From assembly GCF_037975245.1 (NCBI RefSeq), contig NC_092565.1, positions 17,773,999 through 17,837,998 on the forward strand: a stretch of DNA of 64,000 nt. The letters are read 5' to 3'. Positions within the stretch are counted from its first letter, which is position 1; each line of letters starts with the position of its first letter. A model generated the notes under the pieces. That model was not told the origin of the DNA. It was given only the letters and a program-made list of their open reading frames with translations, and did not search any database. The translations under genes and the position numbers were made by a program. Origin of the DNA: Apostichopus japonicus. Taxonomy: Eukaryota > Echinodermata > Holothuroidea > Aspidochirotida > Stichopodidae. This document shows, piece after piece, positions 45,251-58,433 of this stretch.

Positions 45251-48200
45251 ATTTTAAAATCTAGATTTATTTGTTAATATTTCATAAAAATGCAAAGTTA
45301 TATTTTCTAGAATGATAGACAATTTTTTAGTCATAGGCTCGTTACCCTTTGTGTGAGAGTGACTAAGATAGAGTGTTACAAATATCTTTGAAAATGAAAG
45401 ATTGAAGAACCAAAAAAAAAAAGTTTGAGGAAAGACAGAGAGGTTTGTTTGTCTTTTGATGATTGTAGAACTGTTCCATTTGCTTTACTTAAATTGGAAA
45501 AGAATTGAAGAGTAACTGAACTCAAGTTAGTCTGATGAAATCTAGATTTTATAGTTTGTTAAACCCAAACAATCCTATATTAGTTTTCAAATGTTGCAAA
45601 ATATCCAAGCTCAGGTACACAGTATTTTAATGAATGGCCACAAATTGAGACTTTTGAACTCTTTCAGAAAAAGTATTGTTTTACCATGTAGAATATGAAA
45701 TAGATATTGTATTAAAGTGTGGATTTGTTAAAGAATCGTTAGATTTATTGGTTTCAACTTTGAGTCCGTAATGTTTGATGTGGTGGTTGTGTTAGAGAGA
45801 AATTGATGATATGATGGGAGTTGCCAATATTTTGCATTCATTTTGATAGTCTCAGAGATGCAATATACATTGTATAATATATAATTTGTTAGATTCTATC
45901 ATTGTAACATCAAGGCAGACCAACTCTCCTTCAACAACTGTTCATTGTCATCTGTTTTAATAATTTGAACTTATTCTTTCTTCAGGAGCAAAGTTGAAAA
46001 CACTGGTTTTAGTATCAGCTATTCAAAACCCTGCAAATGTTTCTGGCAGGTTTATATGTTTTGAGCCTATTGGAGTTTTTCAACACTTGCACATGGGTTT
46101 TCTTGTTATTATAATGTTTTTTTCTATTTTCATTTTTCACGGATAAAAGCCACAAACAGTTTCATCTTTTTTCGTCATGCATTTCACAGTATAGTGTATT
46201 GTGTTATTGTTACTTAGATATTCTGTTCTACATTTTCTGTTTGTGACAATGGCCTAACCTTGCTTACATTTAATTTCTATGTTAGGGTAGTACCATATTC
46301 GGTGCTGTAGTAAATCTAATACTAACCGGGTGTTCATAAATAATGTTGAGAAGTAACATACATACAAAACAATGAGGGTAGATTGTGTTAAAAATTATGA
46401 AGAAGATGACGTTTCCACCAATTTACATTTCTTGGAAAATATTACACCTGACAACATAGTTCATTAAGATGCCTTTAAGAAAGACAAAATAATTAACTTT
46501 GTTTTGAAATACACAGCTGACGGTAGTAACAGTGATCCTCCCATATAGCTTTACTTTATCTAGATTTGTGTGATATGTTCGAACTTGAATTTGTGATGAT
46601 CTCAGAATGTTGCACCACAGGGTACTAAACGTGAAGATTCTATATTGTAATCAAAATTATATTTCATATATTCCAACAAATTGAAAATGTGTTAATATAT
46701 TTATTCCCCTCAAAAGATCTGCAAAGTTGTGAAAATCCAACAGTTTGTCAAATGCACATCTTTAATCTACTGTTATAAGGTTGTTTACATGATCAACATT
46801 CATGTTTTCCTTGTGATGTTTGTGGTACCCCCTCCGATGTTAAAACGTCAAAGTGACGTCATAGTGGGTTCAACGAAAGCAGTCAAACCAAATTTCTCAG
46901 ATAAGCTATCAATTGATAGCGCAATTTAAGAATCCAGGAATATCTCTTCATTTATTTGTTTCTTTCTCACCTGAATGAATATGTGGTCTTCTCAATGATC
47001 TGCCCACAAATGTATTTCTCTTTTCATTATTTTTAACTTTTGAGGTCCATTCTGAAAATAAATTTCCTTTAGTGACAAATGGAACCTATCTTTCTCTATC
47101 TCAGTGTTGTCTTCAGAGTGAATATCACTTATACCAGTGTAATTGTCGAGTGGATAAGGTTGGTGGATTTATTATTTCCACTTCACGTCTTGCATTAGAA
47201 GCAATGACACTTGAACCTAGAGGTACCTTAGTTCGAGATCTGATCGTATAAAGTAAGTTGATTTTCATCTAGGAGAAACCACGGTTTTCCCATGTGATAT
47301 GGTTCTTTCAAACAGTAAAATATTCTAAAATTGGCTCAACCTGTAAATTGGATATCCACCCGACGTGAATTGTGACGTTATAAGTCATTGAACTTCCCTT
47401 ACAAACATATGTGGCTGATTAGCGCCGTAAAATATCAATATTGTATTATATAGTTATATAACTGAATCCATATCATCAATAATCATTAGAACTGTATATT
47501 AGACGGGAAAAAATGAGTTAAGACACAGTTTATCGATGTAAAGTCGAACATTAAATTGCACACCAGGCTTTTAGGATATCATTGGCTTCATATCCATAGG
47601 ACAAGCATAGGATTTGGAACGTACAACCTTGACACCGTCGGCAAATATTCTTTCTGTTTTGCTCTTATCAATCTTCAAGCCTCTCTGTGGACTCTGATTA
47701 ACTCATGCGGACGCAATTTTGAATTATTTTCTTTAAAACAAAAAGAATAAGCGAAGCTAAGGCCCAAACTCCTCATTTGACATGTTAACGTACATGTGTG
47801 AGGATTGAATTGTTGGTTGGAATATTTTATTAATCGTTTTCCGTTCGGAATCTCAAAAAATGGTCGATCACGTTTCTGAGTGTCGCTTTTGAGTACTGGT
47901 GAAAGCTAAACTCAAAGTCTCTAAAACATTAAGAGATCTCCGTCCCTAAAGATTGCAAGTAAATAAACAAAAATAATACCAGGCCACCCCACACCTGAAA
48001 TCATTTCAAAATCTCAAGCCTGTCTTGTTGTTTGCAGCTTTCTCCTAAAATCACTTTTGCATCTCGGATGCTCCGCTATGACCGCGTTAAGATGCTGTTC
48101 CTTTAATCGTTTGCGATGGGGTAACGGAAGTCTGACTTTAGTTAATTGAAGTGAATTTTTTGATGGAGGGGGGGGGGGCGGTTGTCCACCACGAAAAGAT

Positions 48201-49433
48201 GATTAGGTTTATGTCCTCTTTAAGGCGAAGACAAATTCATCTACGAAGGAGTTTGTGTCAAAGCTTTGGAGATAACACAAGTAACCACTTAAGACATTCC
48301 AAGAAAAGCAGAGAGAATCGTAAAATTGACATGTTGGTCTATGTCTTTGCTTTCATATATCAATTATACCTTTGGCTCTAAGTTTTGATGTCGCCATCAT
48401 CTTTCAAGCAGTTCGAAAAAGCTGTCAATACTTCACTGATAATCAAATTGGAACAAGTTATTACGTTTTGTTCTGTTTTTACAGGCTTAAAGGATTGTCG
48501 CTGGAGATTTTTTTATCGGAAGGAGAAGGGCCTTGAGGTGTCAAGAGCTTTCCACCAAGAGACAAGATTATGAAACCAAAAGACGCTTAAGAGTGTTTAT
48601 GGCAAATTCTGAGGCAAAATTATATAGTCTTTGTCTGAGACGGTCTAGTGACTACGATGTGGCTGCGAATCATTCATTTTAAGATGTGACTTGCATAACT
48701 TGTTAAACAAACACAATGATCAAACCACCAGCTTCTTTTCTTTCTTTTTTGGAGATATAAAACTATATTTTGAAATTTATTCATTTTATTTGCATGCATG
48801 CATTACGCGGACTACACCAAAAACTCCCTTTGTTTTGTATGAAAATATAAATGTAACCCTGGGAATTTTTTCAGCTGTATGACGTGAGTTCACGGGAGTG
48901 AGGTACGACCACGTTACTTTATCCAAATCAAACAGTGATAACGATTGTGAAGGGGTTTATCTGGATACAAAACCAGTTTGATGTGTTGTCGATGAATGAC
49001 CAGGGACTTCAGCCCACTTTGTTTGACGTCACAAATTAGTAAACGATGCACTGATGCAAATAACTTTAAAAAATTCTGATTTTCATATTTCACCAACGGA
49101 TAAAGCTATCAAGATCTGATAGTCTGCGGGTAACTGTTATATTGTGGGAATGATTTAGAAGCAAAGTTATCAGAATTTGAACACGTTTTGATTTTGTGTT
49201 CACTTATTTTAAATCATTGAGTGATGTTTGGGTACATCCCGGATCAAATTATTTAACTATGTCGATCTATAAATATCAGGATAGTTTTCTGTTTTCTCAT
49301 TTAAATTATATAAGAATTGTCTGACTTCACATCAAAGTCTCGGTAAAAGTTACAGTACCAGTAAATGACTGATTCCCTCAAACGTATATCGTTATACTAT
49401 AGGATATTAAACCACTCCCAAATGTTTCAAAGT
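45251..49433. other. 3' UTR and gene-free flank of the R3HCC1L-type gene
   Basis: AT-rich. The first 0.5-1.8 kb is probably 3' UTR. The remainder shows no exon-like blocks; a short poly-G run lies near 48168. Confidence 0.45.
47057..47062 (+). terminator. Candidate polyadenylation signal for the R3HCC1L-type gene
   Basis: This canonical AATAAA lies about 1.8 kb after the stop codon. It has a T/GT-rich stretch downstream and fits a long 3' UTR. An ATTAAA at 45711 is the nearer alternative. Confidence 0.3.
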
Positions 49434-49441
49434 ATATATAC

Positions 49442-50087
49442 CAAGGGCGGCGGAATCGGGGGGGCACAGGGGGCACGTGCCCCCCCACTTTTCCTCAGGG
49501 TTAAAAATGTGCCCTTTTTCTACATAAAATTTGAGGTGTCTCAAGTTAGCAAGAGGCCAGGGAACCAGAATGAACACTCGGGAAGGGCCGTTTCCGGCCA
49601 TCTGAGGGGTTTGTAAAACCAAAATTTTTCTTGTACGCTCCGCGCCAACCGATGGTGGCGCTCCGCTCAGATAGTCGTTCATACAACTTTGCAAATCCTG
49701 GCTTCGCCCCTGACTTTTAATGAATTTATGTGGGTCAAACTCAAAACTATTTCGAATGGAAAAAATTTGTTAAGATATTAACAAGAAATAAACTCTAATT
49801 CGGAAGATTCCTACATTAGCAACTAGCATGATTTCACCTCATTTGTCTCAATAGAAAACTTGTTCCTTGTTTCCCAATTTGCACATTGGATATCGCAGTG
49901 CTAGTATGCATCTTTTCCTTGAGGGGGGGGGGGGCGTTGATGGAGTGATGTGTATACGCAAATAAGATAATACAATAAGAGTTATAAAGGGTACTAAATA
50001 TCAGGCTACATCAGTCCAATCGAATTTCTGCAAAGTGCCCTTTGATGTCGGTGCCACCCCAGATTAAAAGTACTTCCGCCGCCCTTG
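49442..50087. mobile_element. hAT-type MITE, 646 bp, perfect 8-bp TSD
   Basis: Perfect 14-bp terminal inverted repeat CAAGGGCGGCGGAA, flanked by ATATATAC at 49434-49441 and 50088-50095. It contains the shared module at about 49588-49675, followed by AT-rich filler. Confidence 0.95.
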
Positions 50088-50095
50088 ATATATAC

Positions 50096-52134
50096 GGTTG
50101 TCAGGCAAGATCGTTCCTTGACAGTTACACGTTTTTCTACCCCCTCCCCCTCCCCCACCTTCCCGAAATACATGTAGGGCTACTATTTCTTTAAATATTT
50201 ATGTATATCCAGTTCTTAAAGTTTCATTGCTGTTCGGTTTGTCTTTGTTATACGGTTTAGCAGAACGTAATCTTACCTTAAATGGGAGTGGGAAAGTTGT
50301 GTGTGCGTGTCTACGTGTGTGTGTGTGTGAGGAGGCTACAAAATAGTTGTTCTTATCCACGTTCCTGGAAATAGATAGAACATGAATCCACGTGTATAGT
50401 GTCATCGATAAACCACTCTATAGGGTCACCTGCAAACCATTTTCTCTTATGAGTATAGGCCTACTGAATTATGCAGAGGGGACGATTAGTCGTAACAGAA
50501 GAGAAGTGAGCTGCTACATTGCTTTGATTCTTCACATGTACTTATAACCTGAACTCGGTTGGCTGCTACAGCCGTTCTCTGGTTAATGTCCTGCAGTATG
50601 TGGACACACTTCCAACCGATATGCTAGGCTCCCCCCCCCCCCTCTCTCTCTTTCAGAAGTTACTATAATAGTTAATACAGCAGCCTACGCAAGCAGCATG
50701 AAGTATAGGTCTATATTTCTGTCCGTCGAAAGAATTTCACTGGTTGGGAGCATGTGGGTTGATTGAAATAATTTTACATATTTATATATACTAAACACTT
50801 TAAACTCTAGAGGAAAACGGAATAACAACAAATGGTTGTTTTCCAAAAACAGTGTTTGTATATAACGGTTATACGCAGGAGTTCTTTTGTTTTATAGGAT
50901 AATCTAAAGTTAGGCGATATAGTAGCGGCTCTATACGTCATACCGTGTGACTGCATAGACCTCTGTGATGGAACGAATTGTCGAAGAGAACAGACTATTA
51001 GTACTTGGGTTGTGATTGGACACGACAGACTCGGCATGACTTGAGGGCATTTGTATGATACTTGCACCTGCGTTCGTGGCCTCAGGTGGGGAATATACTT
51101 TATATTAATAAAGAGGCAGGGAAACAATCTGACGACAGCCTCGTGGGCATGAATGCAATACTTTTATATTCAGTCTGTAATTTAAAGTTTAATCTAATCG
51201 AGGAAAAATAAAAATTCCTGAGAGACATTCTCTTCTCTCTTCTTTCATTGTTTTAAGGTAAAATTTCTTAGAGCTCCATGTTTTTAGTAGGTCACTGTTA
51301 AGAGCTCGTTTTATGAATATTTTTTTGCACAATTTCATTCGGTCGTTTCACTGTTAGTTTTAGTACTCATGGTTATCTCATTGCACAATCCTTAGACTCG
51401 TTTGCCATAAAAAAAAAATTATACTGTCCTTTCCCAGTTTTTCTTCAATTTGATCTTTATTACCAAATCGACTGCTGCGTCAAACTCCAGTCACTATATA
51501 TTTGTTTCCTTTTTTGAGTGAGGCCTTTTAGCAGGATTAGGCCTAGGTTACATAGTGTGAATCAATTAGGTGTAAGGTTATGCGTTAGAGTCAGTTGTGG
51601 TCCAAATATCCTAGGACGTCAAGTAAAGTGTCCTTATTTTCAGATATTAACAACTATGTTACTGCCCCCTCAAACACCGCCCACACTGATAAATTCACCT
51701 CTTAAATTGAGCACGACCTAATTTCAGGAGGCAGTCGGAAATGTCGGAAATTACGAAAAATGATAAACGTTTAGCAATATGTTGCACTGCAGGGGCGGAG
51801 AAGTAGTTTAATCTTGGGAGTAGGGAAGGTCGTGTTTCGAGAGGCAATGGGAGATTTAACTTAGATCCGAGGGACAAACAGCAAAGTCCTACCTCAAAAC
51901 AGTTATTCCTTTGCATTACTAATCACAAATTCCAATGCTTGGATGCTTTTCAATGGACGTATTTAATAACATTTTTTGAAATAATTCATGTATGTATAAA
52001 TCAAGACCAACGAAGGTAATTTACAAATATCTTTGATTTGAGTGAGACGCGTTATTGATAAAAAGATTCGTGAACATCAATTTCCTGCAAAATGATAAAT
52101 TGATGAAATCTGTATATTTAATCACACTTTCATT
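50096..52134. other. Gene-free stretch
   Basis: Holds a GTGT simple tract near 50300-50330, a C run near 50630-50643, and a lone hAT-like end CAGGGGCGGAGAAG at 51790 whose partner I could not find. Confidence 0.5.
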
Positions 52135-52682
52135 CAGGTCGTAGCCAGAGTAACCGTTTTTTGGGGGGCCGGGGTGGGGGTTGGGGCATCAACCCAGGTG
52201 TATCGCCATAATGGGGAGAGGTGTAGGGGAGGGGTCTCCCTCTCCCGTTTGATAAATAGTTGCTTATCTCAGGGGCTTAGATGCCAAATGATGCAATCTT
52301 TTCCATGTCTTTTCCACTGCACCTGTATTCCATTTTTCTGTTTTTTGTTTATAATAAAAACTAGTCATTTTGTAAGTTCAAATAGAATAAAACAAATATG
52401 GAACGTTGATTATGTCTGTCCATACGCCGTCATTACCTGGTTTATTAAAAAATGTCAAAATTTTAAGTGCCATAAAGGTAAATTTATTTCTTAAAATAAA
52501 ACAATCTGGCTATTGTACGCCTAGGCCAAAAAACTGTTTGATGGGATAGGAGTTTTATCCTTGTATACAAACTAACTTACCCCTGTTTCTAAATTGAGCT
52601 AGAAATTTTGTAAAACAAAACAAATGAAATTGTTTTAGGGGGGGGAGGGGCACTTGTCCCTCCCCCATTGGCTACGTGCCTG
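52135..52682. mobile_element. Probable hAT-type MITE, 548 bp, TSD not visible
   Basis: The left end CAGGTCGTAGCCAGAG and right end reversed CAGGCACGTAGCCAAT match the end sequence of the 24624 family apart from a small indel. G runs sit just inside both ends. The flanking 8-mers do not match, so the insertion may be old or a composite. Confidence 0.55.
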
Positions 52683-53759
52683 TTGCCCTGTGAAACGTAA
52701 AACTACTTAACAAGCTTGAATGTCCTCTCAAAAAACTTTTTTTCACAACAGGAACAGTCTGTCATGTGAAACAAGTTCATCATTTAAAACTGATGTGTGT
52801 TACATTTATGACCAGTTGCGATATATTGAGGTCTTACAAACAGAAAATACTAAACACACAAGTATATCCATAACGATTGACTGGACTAACCAGACTACTC
52901 TAATGGTTTCGCCAAGGTTTCGCCGAGGTGTTGTGACAAGGAAGGTTGGGGTGGGGAGTTGTTGGTACAGTTTTAAACAATTCTTGTCACAAAAAAAGTT
53001 AATATAACATCATCAAAAACAAATCTTAGGAGGAAACTAAATTAATCGAGTATGCACGTAGCGTTACTGCAATATTAAAAAAAATGCTGTACGGTCAAGT
53101 TTTGTCATCCATTTTGTTATACTGGTAATTTTCCAAACCGCTTTTTCAATGCCCGAAAAAACGACTTACAAGCCCCTCATTTTCCGCCCAAATGATTTAT
53201 AACAGTTTTGCCTCCCAGATCAGAAGATTAATCAGGTCTAGTTTGAACTCCAATGTTTTGGCGTCATAATATTACTTTTCACTTGATAACCATTAGCTAG
53301 AGCCGACCCGCCATTTTGTTTTTCTTGATATTGCTGTACTGGTAACGGTCCTACTGCAGCTATATAAACCAATTTAATAACTACAAACGCTATGGTTGGT
53401 TTACCACCGTGGCCTCTACGTACCATTATGAACTTCATGACGCCTTGTTGTCTAGTGAGCTCTTATACATTTACCTTGTTGTGGTACCCTGCAAGGAGTT
53501 TTGGTCACTGGGAAACTCGTGTAAGTTCCATGCTTTTGAAAAGGGTAGAACTGTTTAGCCTTTAAATTACGAAGAACATGTGCTCGAGGAGTATTCGAGA
53601 ACTTTGAGTAAATTTGACGTATCTATATTAAAAGTATGACACTTTTAGATTTTCTGTAAGAGTATATATGTTTTCATATTTAGAACAAAACACACCATTA
53701 TGTAGCTGCTGGACATTACATTCCCATCTTTCGTTATCTTTGTACTCGCATTGCTAGAC
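52683..53759. other. Gene-free stretch
   Basis: AT-rich, no recognisable feature. Confidence 0.5.
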
Positions 53760-54290
53760 AGGGACGTGACGAAAGAGATGATTAAAAGAGGGACAAAGAA
53801 TAATACAAGAGAGAAAATAGGAAGCAATATCGCTAATTGACAGTACGATGGAAAGGTAGAAACAAAGCAAGGTTGGGGGGAAATACGGATGTGAAGAAAT
53901 ATAATGTAATATAAGGAGTAGAGGAGATGGAAAAAAAAAGAAAAATAGTTACAACAGAGAATAAAAATTTGGTGAGAAAAGAGGAGAGGAATGGAGAGGA
54001 GCAAAGGAATGCGAAGGAAGCAAAGAACATTATAGAACAAAAAATGGAACATAATGGAACAGAACAGAACACAAGCTAAATGAGCAGAAATTCGTAAAGA
54101 ACAGAAAAGAGATGAACAGAAAATCAAAGAACCGGAGAAGATAGGAAAAGAAAGATAAGGAAATGATAAGATAAGGATTAAAAAACGAGAAGAATAAGAA
54201 GAGGAAAGGATGGAACTGATAAGAAAGAAAGAAAAGAAAACCAAGATAAAAATCAGCAACAAATATTCATACAAGAAGAATAGCAATAAC
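53760..54290. repeat. Long purine-strand tract (A/G-rich on plus strand)
   Basis: About 530 bp in which the plus strand is overwhelmingly A and G, with loose GAA, AGAACA and GGAAC repeats. The minus strand reads as a hydrophobic open frame only because of this composition. Confidence 0.85.
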
Positions 54291-56621
54291 TTAATAATGG
54301 CAATTAGCAAAGGAATATACAGAACAGCATATCTAACAAATAAGGTCAACATAACAAGCCGATTTAATTTTCAATATTGACGCTAAGATGAAGTCTAGTA
54401 CTTTCCCTTGTACTGACTACAGCTCTTTCGTAAGGGTTAACAGAAACGCATTAAGACAGGACGTAACGTTATGTGCCACATTCCATGACTGAGGATCAGT
54501 TTTTTTAAATCAATTTGGCGTGTTTAAATGGTTTAACGAATCCAAATAAATCTTTGACCAAAGGGGAAAATCGGTTCGCCTTGAGCAACTAAACTAATAG
54601 AAGCATAAAACTAAATATGAACAAATATTTATTCGAAAAGTTGGGGCAAATACTCCAACTTTTCACAAAATATTGGTACTAGTATAGCCTATACAGATCA
54701 AACTTTACATTATGTTACGTAGGGTAACGTTTTCATCGAATTTACCCCCTGGCGCGGTTCCGCGGAAGGGAGGGTGTCTGCGCGCGTGCGTGTGTGTGTG
54801 CCCGTGTGTGTATGTGTATGAAGCGCTATGATTTTTTTTGGGGATCACAAAAAGGATCATTGAAAAGGTTGCATATTAGCTACTAATGGGAAAATATGCA
54901 TTGTTAGTTTCATCATATCATATCCAAGGCAAAATAATCCAAGTTTGTTTGCGTCATCATGAATTTTAAAATGTTACAAAGCGTTAACTATATATCGTTG
55001 GATTTGGAAGCTCAAAGGATGTAAACATCTGAATGCATTAGACTCAAACACAATAAATATGAAAACGACCAAAGGCAAATAGTTCTCACTTTCTTCATAT
55101 GAGGAAGAATGTTGTTGTCGTATCCATGTCATGGAGGTTTGCTTGTTGCTATGGTAATCCGAACGATGAGAGTGTAATAATGGAGACATAAATATTTGGG
55201 ACTGAGTGTTATTCTCTCCAGAATATTTTTCCTACGTTTTTCAATGATAAAATATTTCAACCGTGAACTGTTTACATGATAAAAAAAATGAAATGAATCG
55301 TCTTGCTTGCCTTGCGAGTGATTCCCGACAGCACGTGTAACATCCATGTGTATAAGTAAAGGAAAATACATGTACAATAACGTTGTCTCTTGTCAGCCGA
55401 TTCACCGTACAGAGATAACAGTAATTATAACTACTGTAAATCTTAAAGCTTTGTACCACAGTTAAAACTGGATTGTGCTAACAAATCTGATAAATCGGTA
55501 GCATGTGCCATTAGGATTACAGTAAGAACTGAAGATATGTGTAATGCCAACAAATTCATTAAACTGGATTTTTTTTTGGAATTACACATATCATCAGCAT
55601 ATGCTACTGATTTTTAGCACGATCCAGTTTGTACGTTGGTACAAAACTTTAAGATTTACAGTAGTAACTGTGTTCTCTGTATATATCGGGTGGTCATGTA
55701 ATAAATGACGTACGCCATCTGCATATGGAAGCATTAAAGGGGTATGCCGGTAGTAGACGTTGCGACATTGACACAGAGAAGATAAGATAGACCACACTAT
55801 ATAAGGCTAATTGAAAACCTCGTCTCGAAATCTTGTTCCTAACTCAAGATATGGTTGATAAAATGGCACCTATACCTAAATCACTGTAATAATGGCAAAT
55901 GTTCTTTAAAAGCTTTGCTTTTCTATTGTACTGTTCTTGTTAGTTTATCATTGAAACCTGTTACATGTCAAGACTCAATGTATTTAAAATGTCATCAACA
56001 TGCCCAGTTTTCGTAGAAATATTATTCTCCTCTTCGATATTAAGTCAGTTAATTTATTATAAATAAACACAAGAATATTTTCAGCTAAATTGCCGTGATG
56101 AGTCATTTACTCTGCTGTTGTTAGATGCAGTCAAATATGAATTATGAAAATTATTCATCATCAAGATACGTTCAATCAACATCGTATATAATCAATTATT
56201 AATAAAGATCAATATATATATCGTATCAAGTCTTTTATGCCTAAAATTAGATTCGATCTAGAAACGCTATATTATATCTGCTATAAAAGTGGTATATATA
56301 TATGTTTACCATCTGTTATAATCCGTAACCGATAATCTACCATCGACAACATGTTTTCTCACGACAAGTCTTTCATATAATGCCATAAATATTATACAAA
56401 TGAAATGAATATTACTGAAAGTCACATGTTGGTCAATATACAACCACTGGCTTTCTAGGTTAATACCGAAGCTATATTACTAAAATAGCATAGATGAACG
56501 GCGATATTTTGACCTATTATCACAATGAAGAAATCTGGATGCCAGTAGTCTGTGTAAGTAAATAACGATAATGAGATAATAATTGTGAATATTCTCGCTG
56601 TTTCGGTGCGAATATCATGAA
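54291..56621. other. Gene-free stretch
   Basis: Contains a GCGCGTGCGTGTGTGTG simple tract at about 54778-54818. The 55.9-56.4 kb part is very AT-rich with many homeobox-type TAATTA words, but nothing definite can be called. Confidence 0.5.
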
Positions 56622-57295
56622 CAGGCGCGTATCCAGGATTTTCTAACCCGGGGGGCGCGAATTACTATCTAAGCGGAGCGCCACCATCGGTTGGCGCGGA
56701 GAGTACAAGAAAATTTCTGGTTTTGATACCCCCCAGATCACCGGAAATGGCACTTCTCGGGCTTGAAAATGAGCAACCAGATGTAGACTTTTGCCTGAGA
56801 TTCAAGTATTTCCCAAAAGTTTTTTCCATCCATAACCTTTTTGAAGATTGTCACCAGTCACACATCATGTTCGACCTGATTGCATGTCCTATGGATGATT
56901 GCTTTGTAGGTTATTCTACGTCACGGCCCACAATATCTGAAAGCCCGACTTTTCAAGGTTTTAAGCCCATTACTTGTTGAGAATTTGAAAATTCACTTTT
57001 TTCGTGAATAAAATCACTTGAAAACATACCCATAATGTTGCAGAAAATTCAATCTATAGACAACCAATATAGAAAAACCTCCTTGAACCCCTAACAGACA
57101 GGTCAAAATTGAACGAGTAGAGGAAAGTATGATGAAGAATGTTGGTGAGGAAATTTTGGAAAATTCCGACACAGTTAATTTATTGGTGTAGAAATATTGC
57201 AACCTCTTATAATGGCTTTTACAAAACTTGGTTGAAGGAACAGAAAAATAGGAGATATTTCCGATATCAGGTATATCGAAACCGAACACTTCACT

Positions 57296-57725
57296 CATAG
57301 GCGTAGGTCCCGTAGGAGGCGGGGGCTGCAGCCCCCCCCCCAATTGTTTTCCCATTTTTTCGGGCACCTACTGAAAGAAAAATAAATAGCAATGAATAGC
57401 TTAAAATGATCTCCTTGGTAATTGAAATAAAGTTGTAAGCTTGGCCGACATTACTACTGTAAAAGAGAGTTTTGACATAAATGGATCTGTATGGTTTTTC
57501 TCCATCTACATAAGACATTTGGTTTTTTACATTAGCATCCGGCGGAATACTGTGCAACTTTGACGGACCGTGCGGTACACGATGCCATACAATGTAATGA
57601 GCGATCTTGCCTATTTGATATTGGCATCGACATGTTGAATGCGCGCTCCGCGCGCGAAAAATTTTGGCTTTTTTTTCGGGCAAGTCATTACAGCCCCCAA
57701 ATCCAATCTGGCTCCTACGCCTTTG
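57296..57725. mobile_element. hAT-type MITE, 430 bp, degenerate TSD (6/8)
   Basis: Ends CATAGGCGTAGG and (right end reversed) CAAAGGCGTAGG. Flanks are ACTTCACT and ACTACACA. It includes a GCGCGCTCCGCGCGC palindrome near its right half. Confidence 0.7.
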
Positions 57726-57826
57726 ACTACACACATTGACAGTTTTTGAGGCTGTTCATCGTGGAACATGCATTTCAATGCTCATTGATATGATGTTATA
57801 TCTGCTCTTTGCTTTACAAATTCGAA

Positions 57827-58060
57827 CAGGCGTGTAGCGAGTAATTGCCAAGGGAGGGCGAAGCCTGTAGGCAAACTATCTAAGCGAAGCGCCACCATGA
57901 GTTGGCGCGAAGCGTACAAGAAAAATTTTGGCCGAAAATGCCTCCCAGATCGCTGGAAATGACACTTCCCAGGCCTTGTAAGTTGCATCTAAGCATTGTC
58001 TATTTTGAAATTACTAGCGATGTCATAAAGAAAATTTGCTCGGGGGGGGGGGGGCGGTCG
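57827..58060. mobile_element. 5' part of a second copy of the 24624-type MITE
   Basis: Starts CAGGCGTGTAGCGAG and follows the 24624 element closely through GCCAAGGGAGG, the shared module, CCTCCCAGATCGCTGGAAAT and TTGAAATTACTAGCGAT. Similarity is lost in a G/C run near 58040-58070, so the right end is missing or displaced. Confidence 0.8.
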
Positions 58061-58433
58061 CCCCCTTCCCGAAATACGTTATGTTTCCCGACGACTCGGT
58101 CGAGTTCAAGAACATTAGTGAGAGAGGAAAAACGGAAACGTCAAAAATGGAGTTGTCGGGGTAAGGGGTAGGGTGAGGCGCACACCCCCTCCGTAATCCT
58201 TGATCTGTCACTGGCTACCCTGTGTATATAATAGGGATCTTTCTCTTCCCGAGGTCTTGGCTATCTTCTACTCCCTCCTTTTTCTTTCTTTTTTCTTTTT
58301 CTTTTCCCTTCCTTCCTCTCCTCCTTTTCTTTTTCCCCCTCCTTTTCCCTTTTTTCTTCTCTTTTTTTTCTCTCCTCTTTTCCTTACCCGGGGGGCGCGC
58401 GCCCCCAACGCCCCCCCCCTGGATACGCACCTG

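Larger units (their letters stand above)
56622..58433. mobile_element. Nest of hAT-like elements
   Basis: The outer ends CAGGCGCGTATCCAGG (56622) and reversed right end CAGGTGCGTATCCAGG (58433) agree at 15 of 16 bases but lack matching 8-bp flanks. Inside are the complete element 57296-57725, a left end at 57827 of the 24624 family, and two copies of the shared module. Pyrimidine-rich filler lies at 58255-58385. Confidence 0.6.

Noticed and set aside
51790-51840. CAGGGGCGGAGAAG as the left end of another hAT element
   Set aside because: No matching right end or 8-bp duplication found downstream, so it is only noted as a lone end.
53645-54352. 235-codon minus-strand open frame that reads like a multi-pass membrane protein
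   Set aside because: The frame is open because the strand is almost pure pyrimidine there. The residues are only those expected from T/C-rich codons (F, L, S, I, Y), with no motif or splice context.
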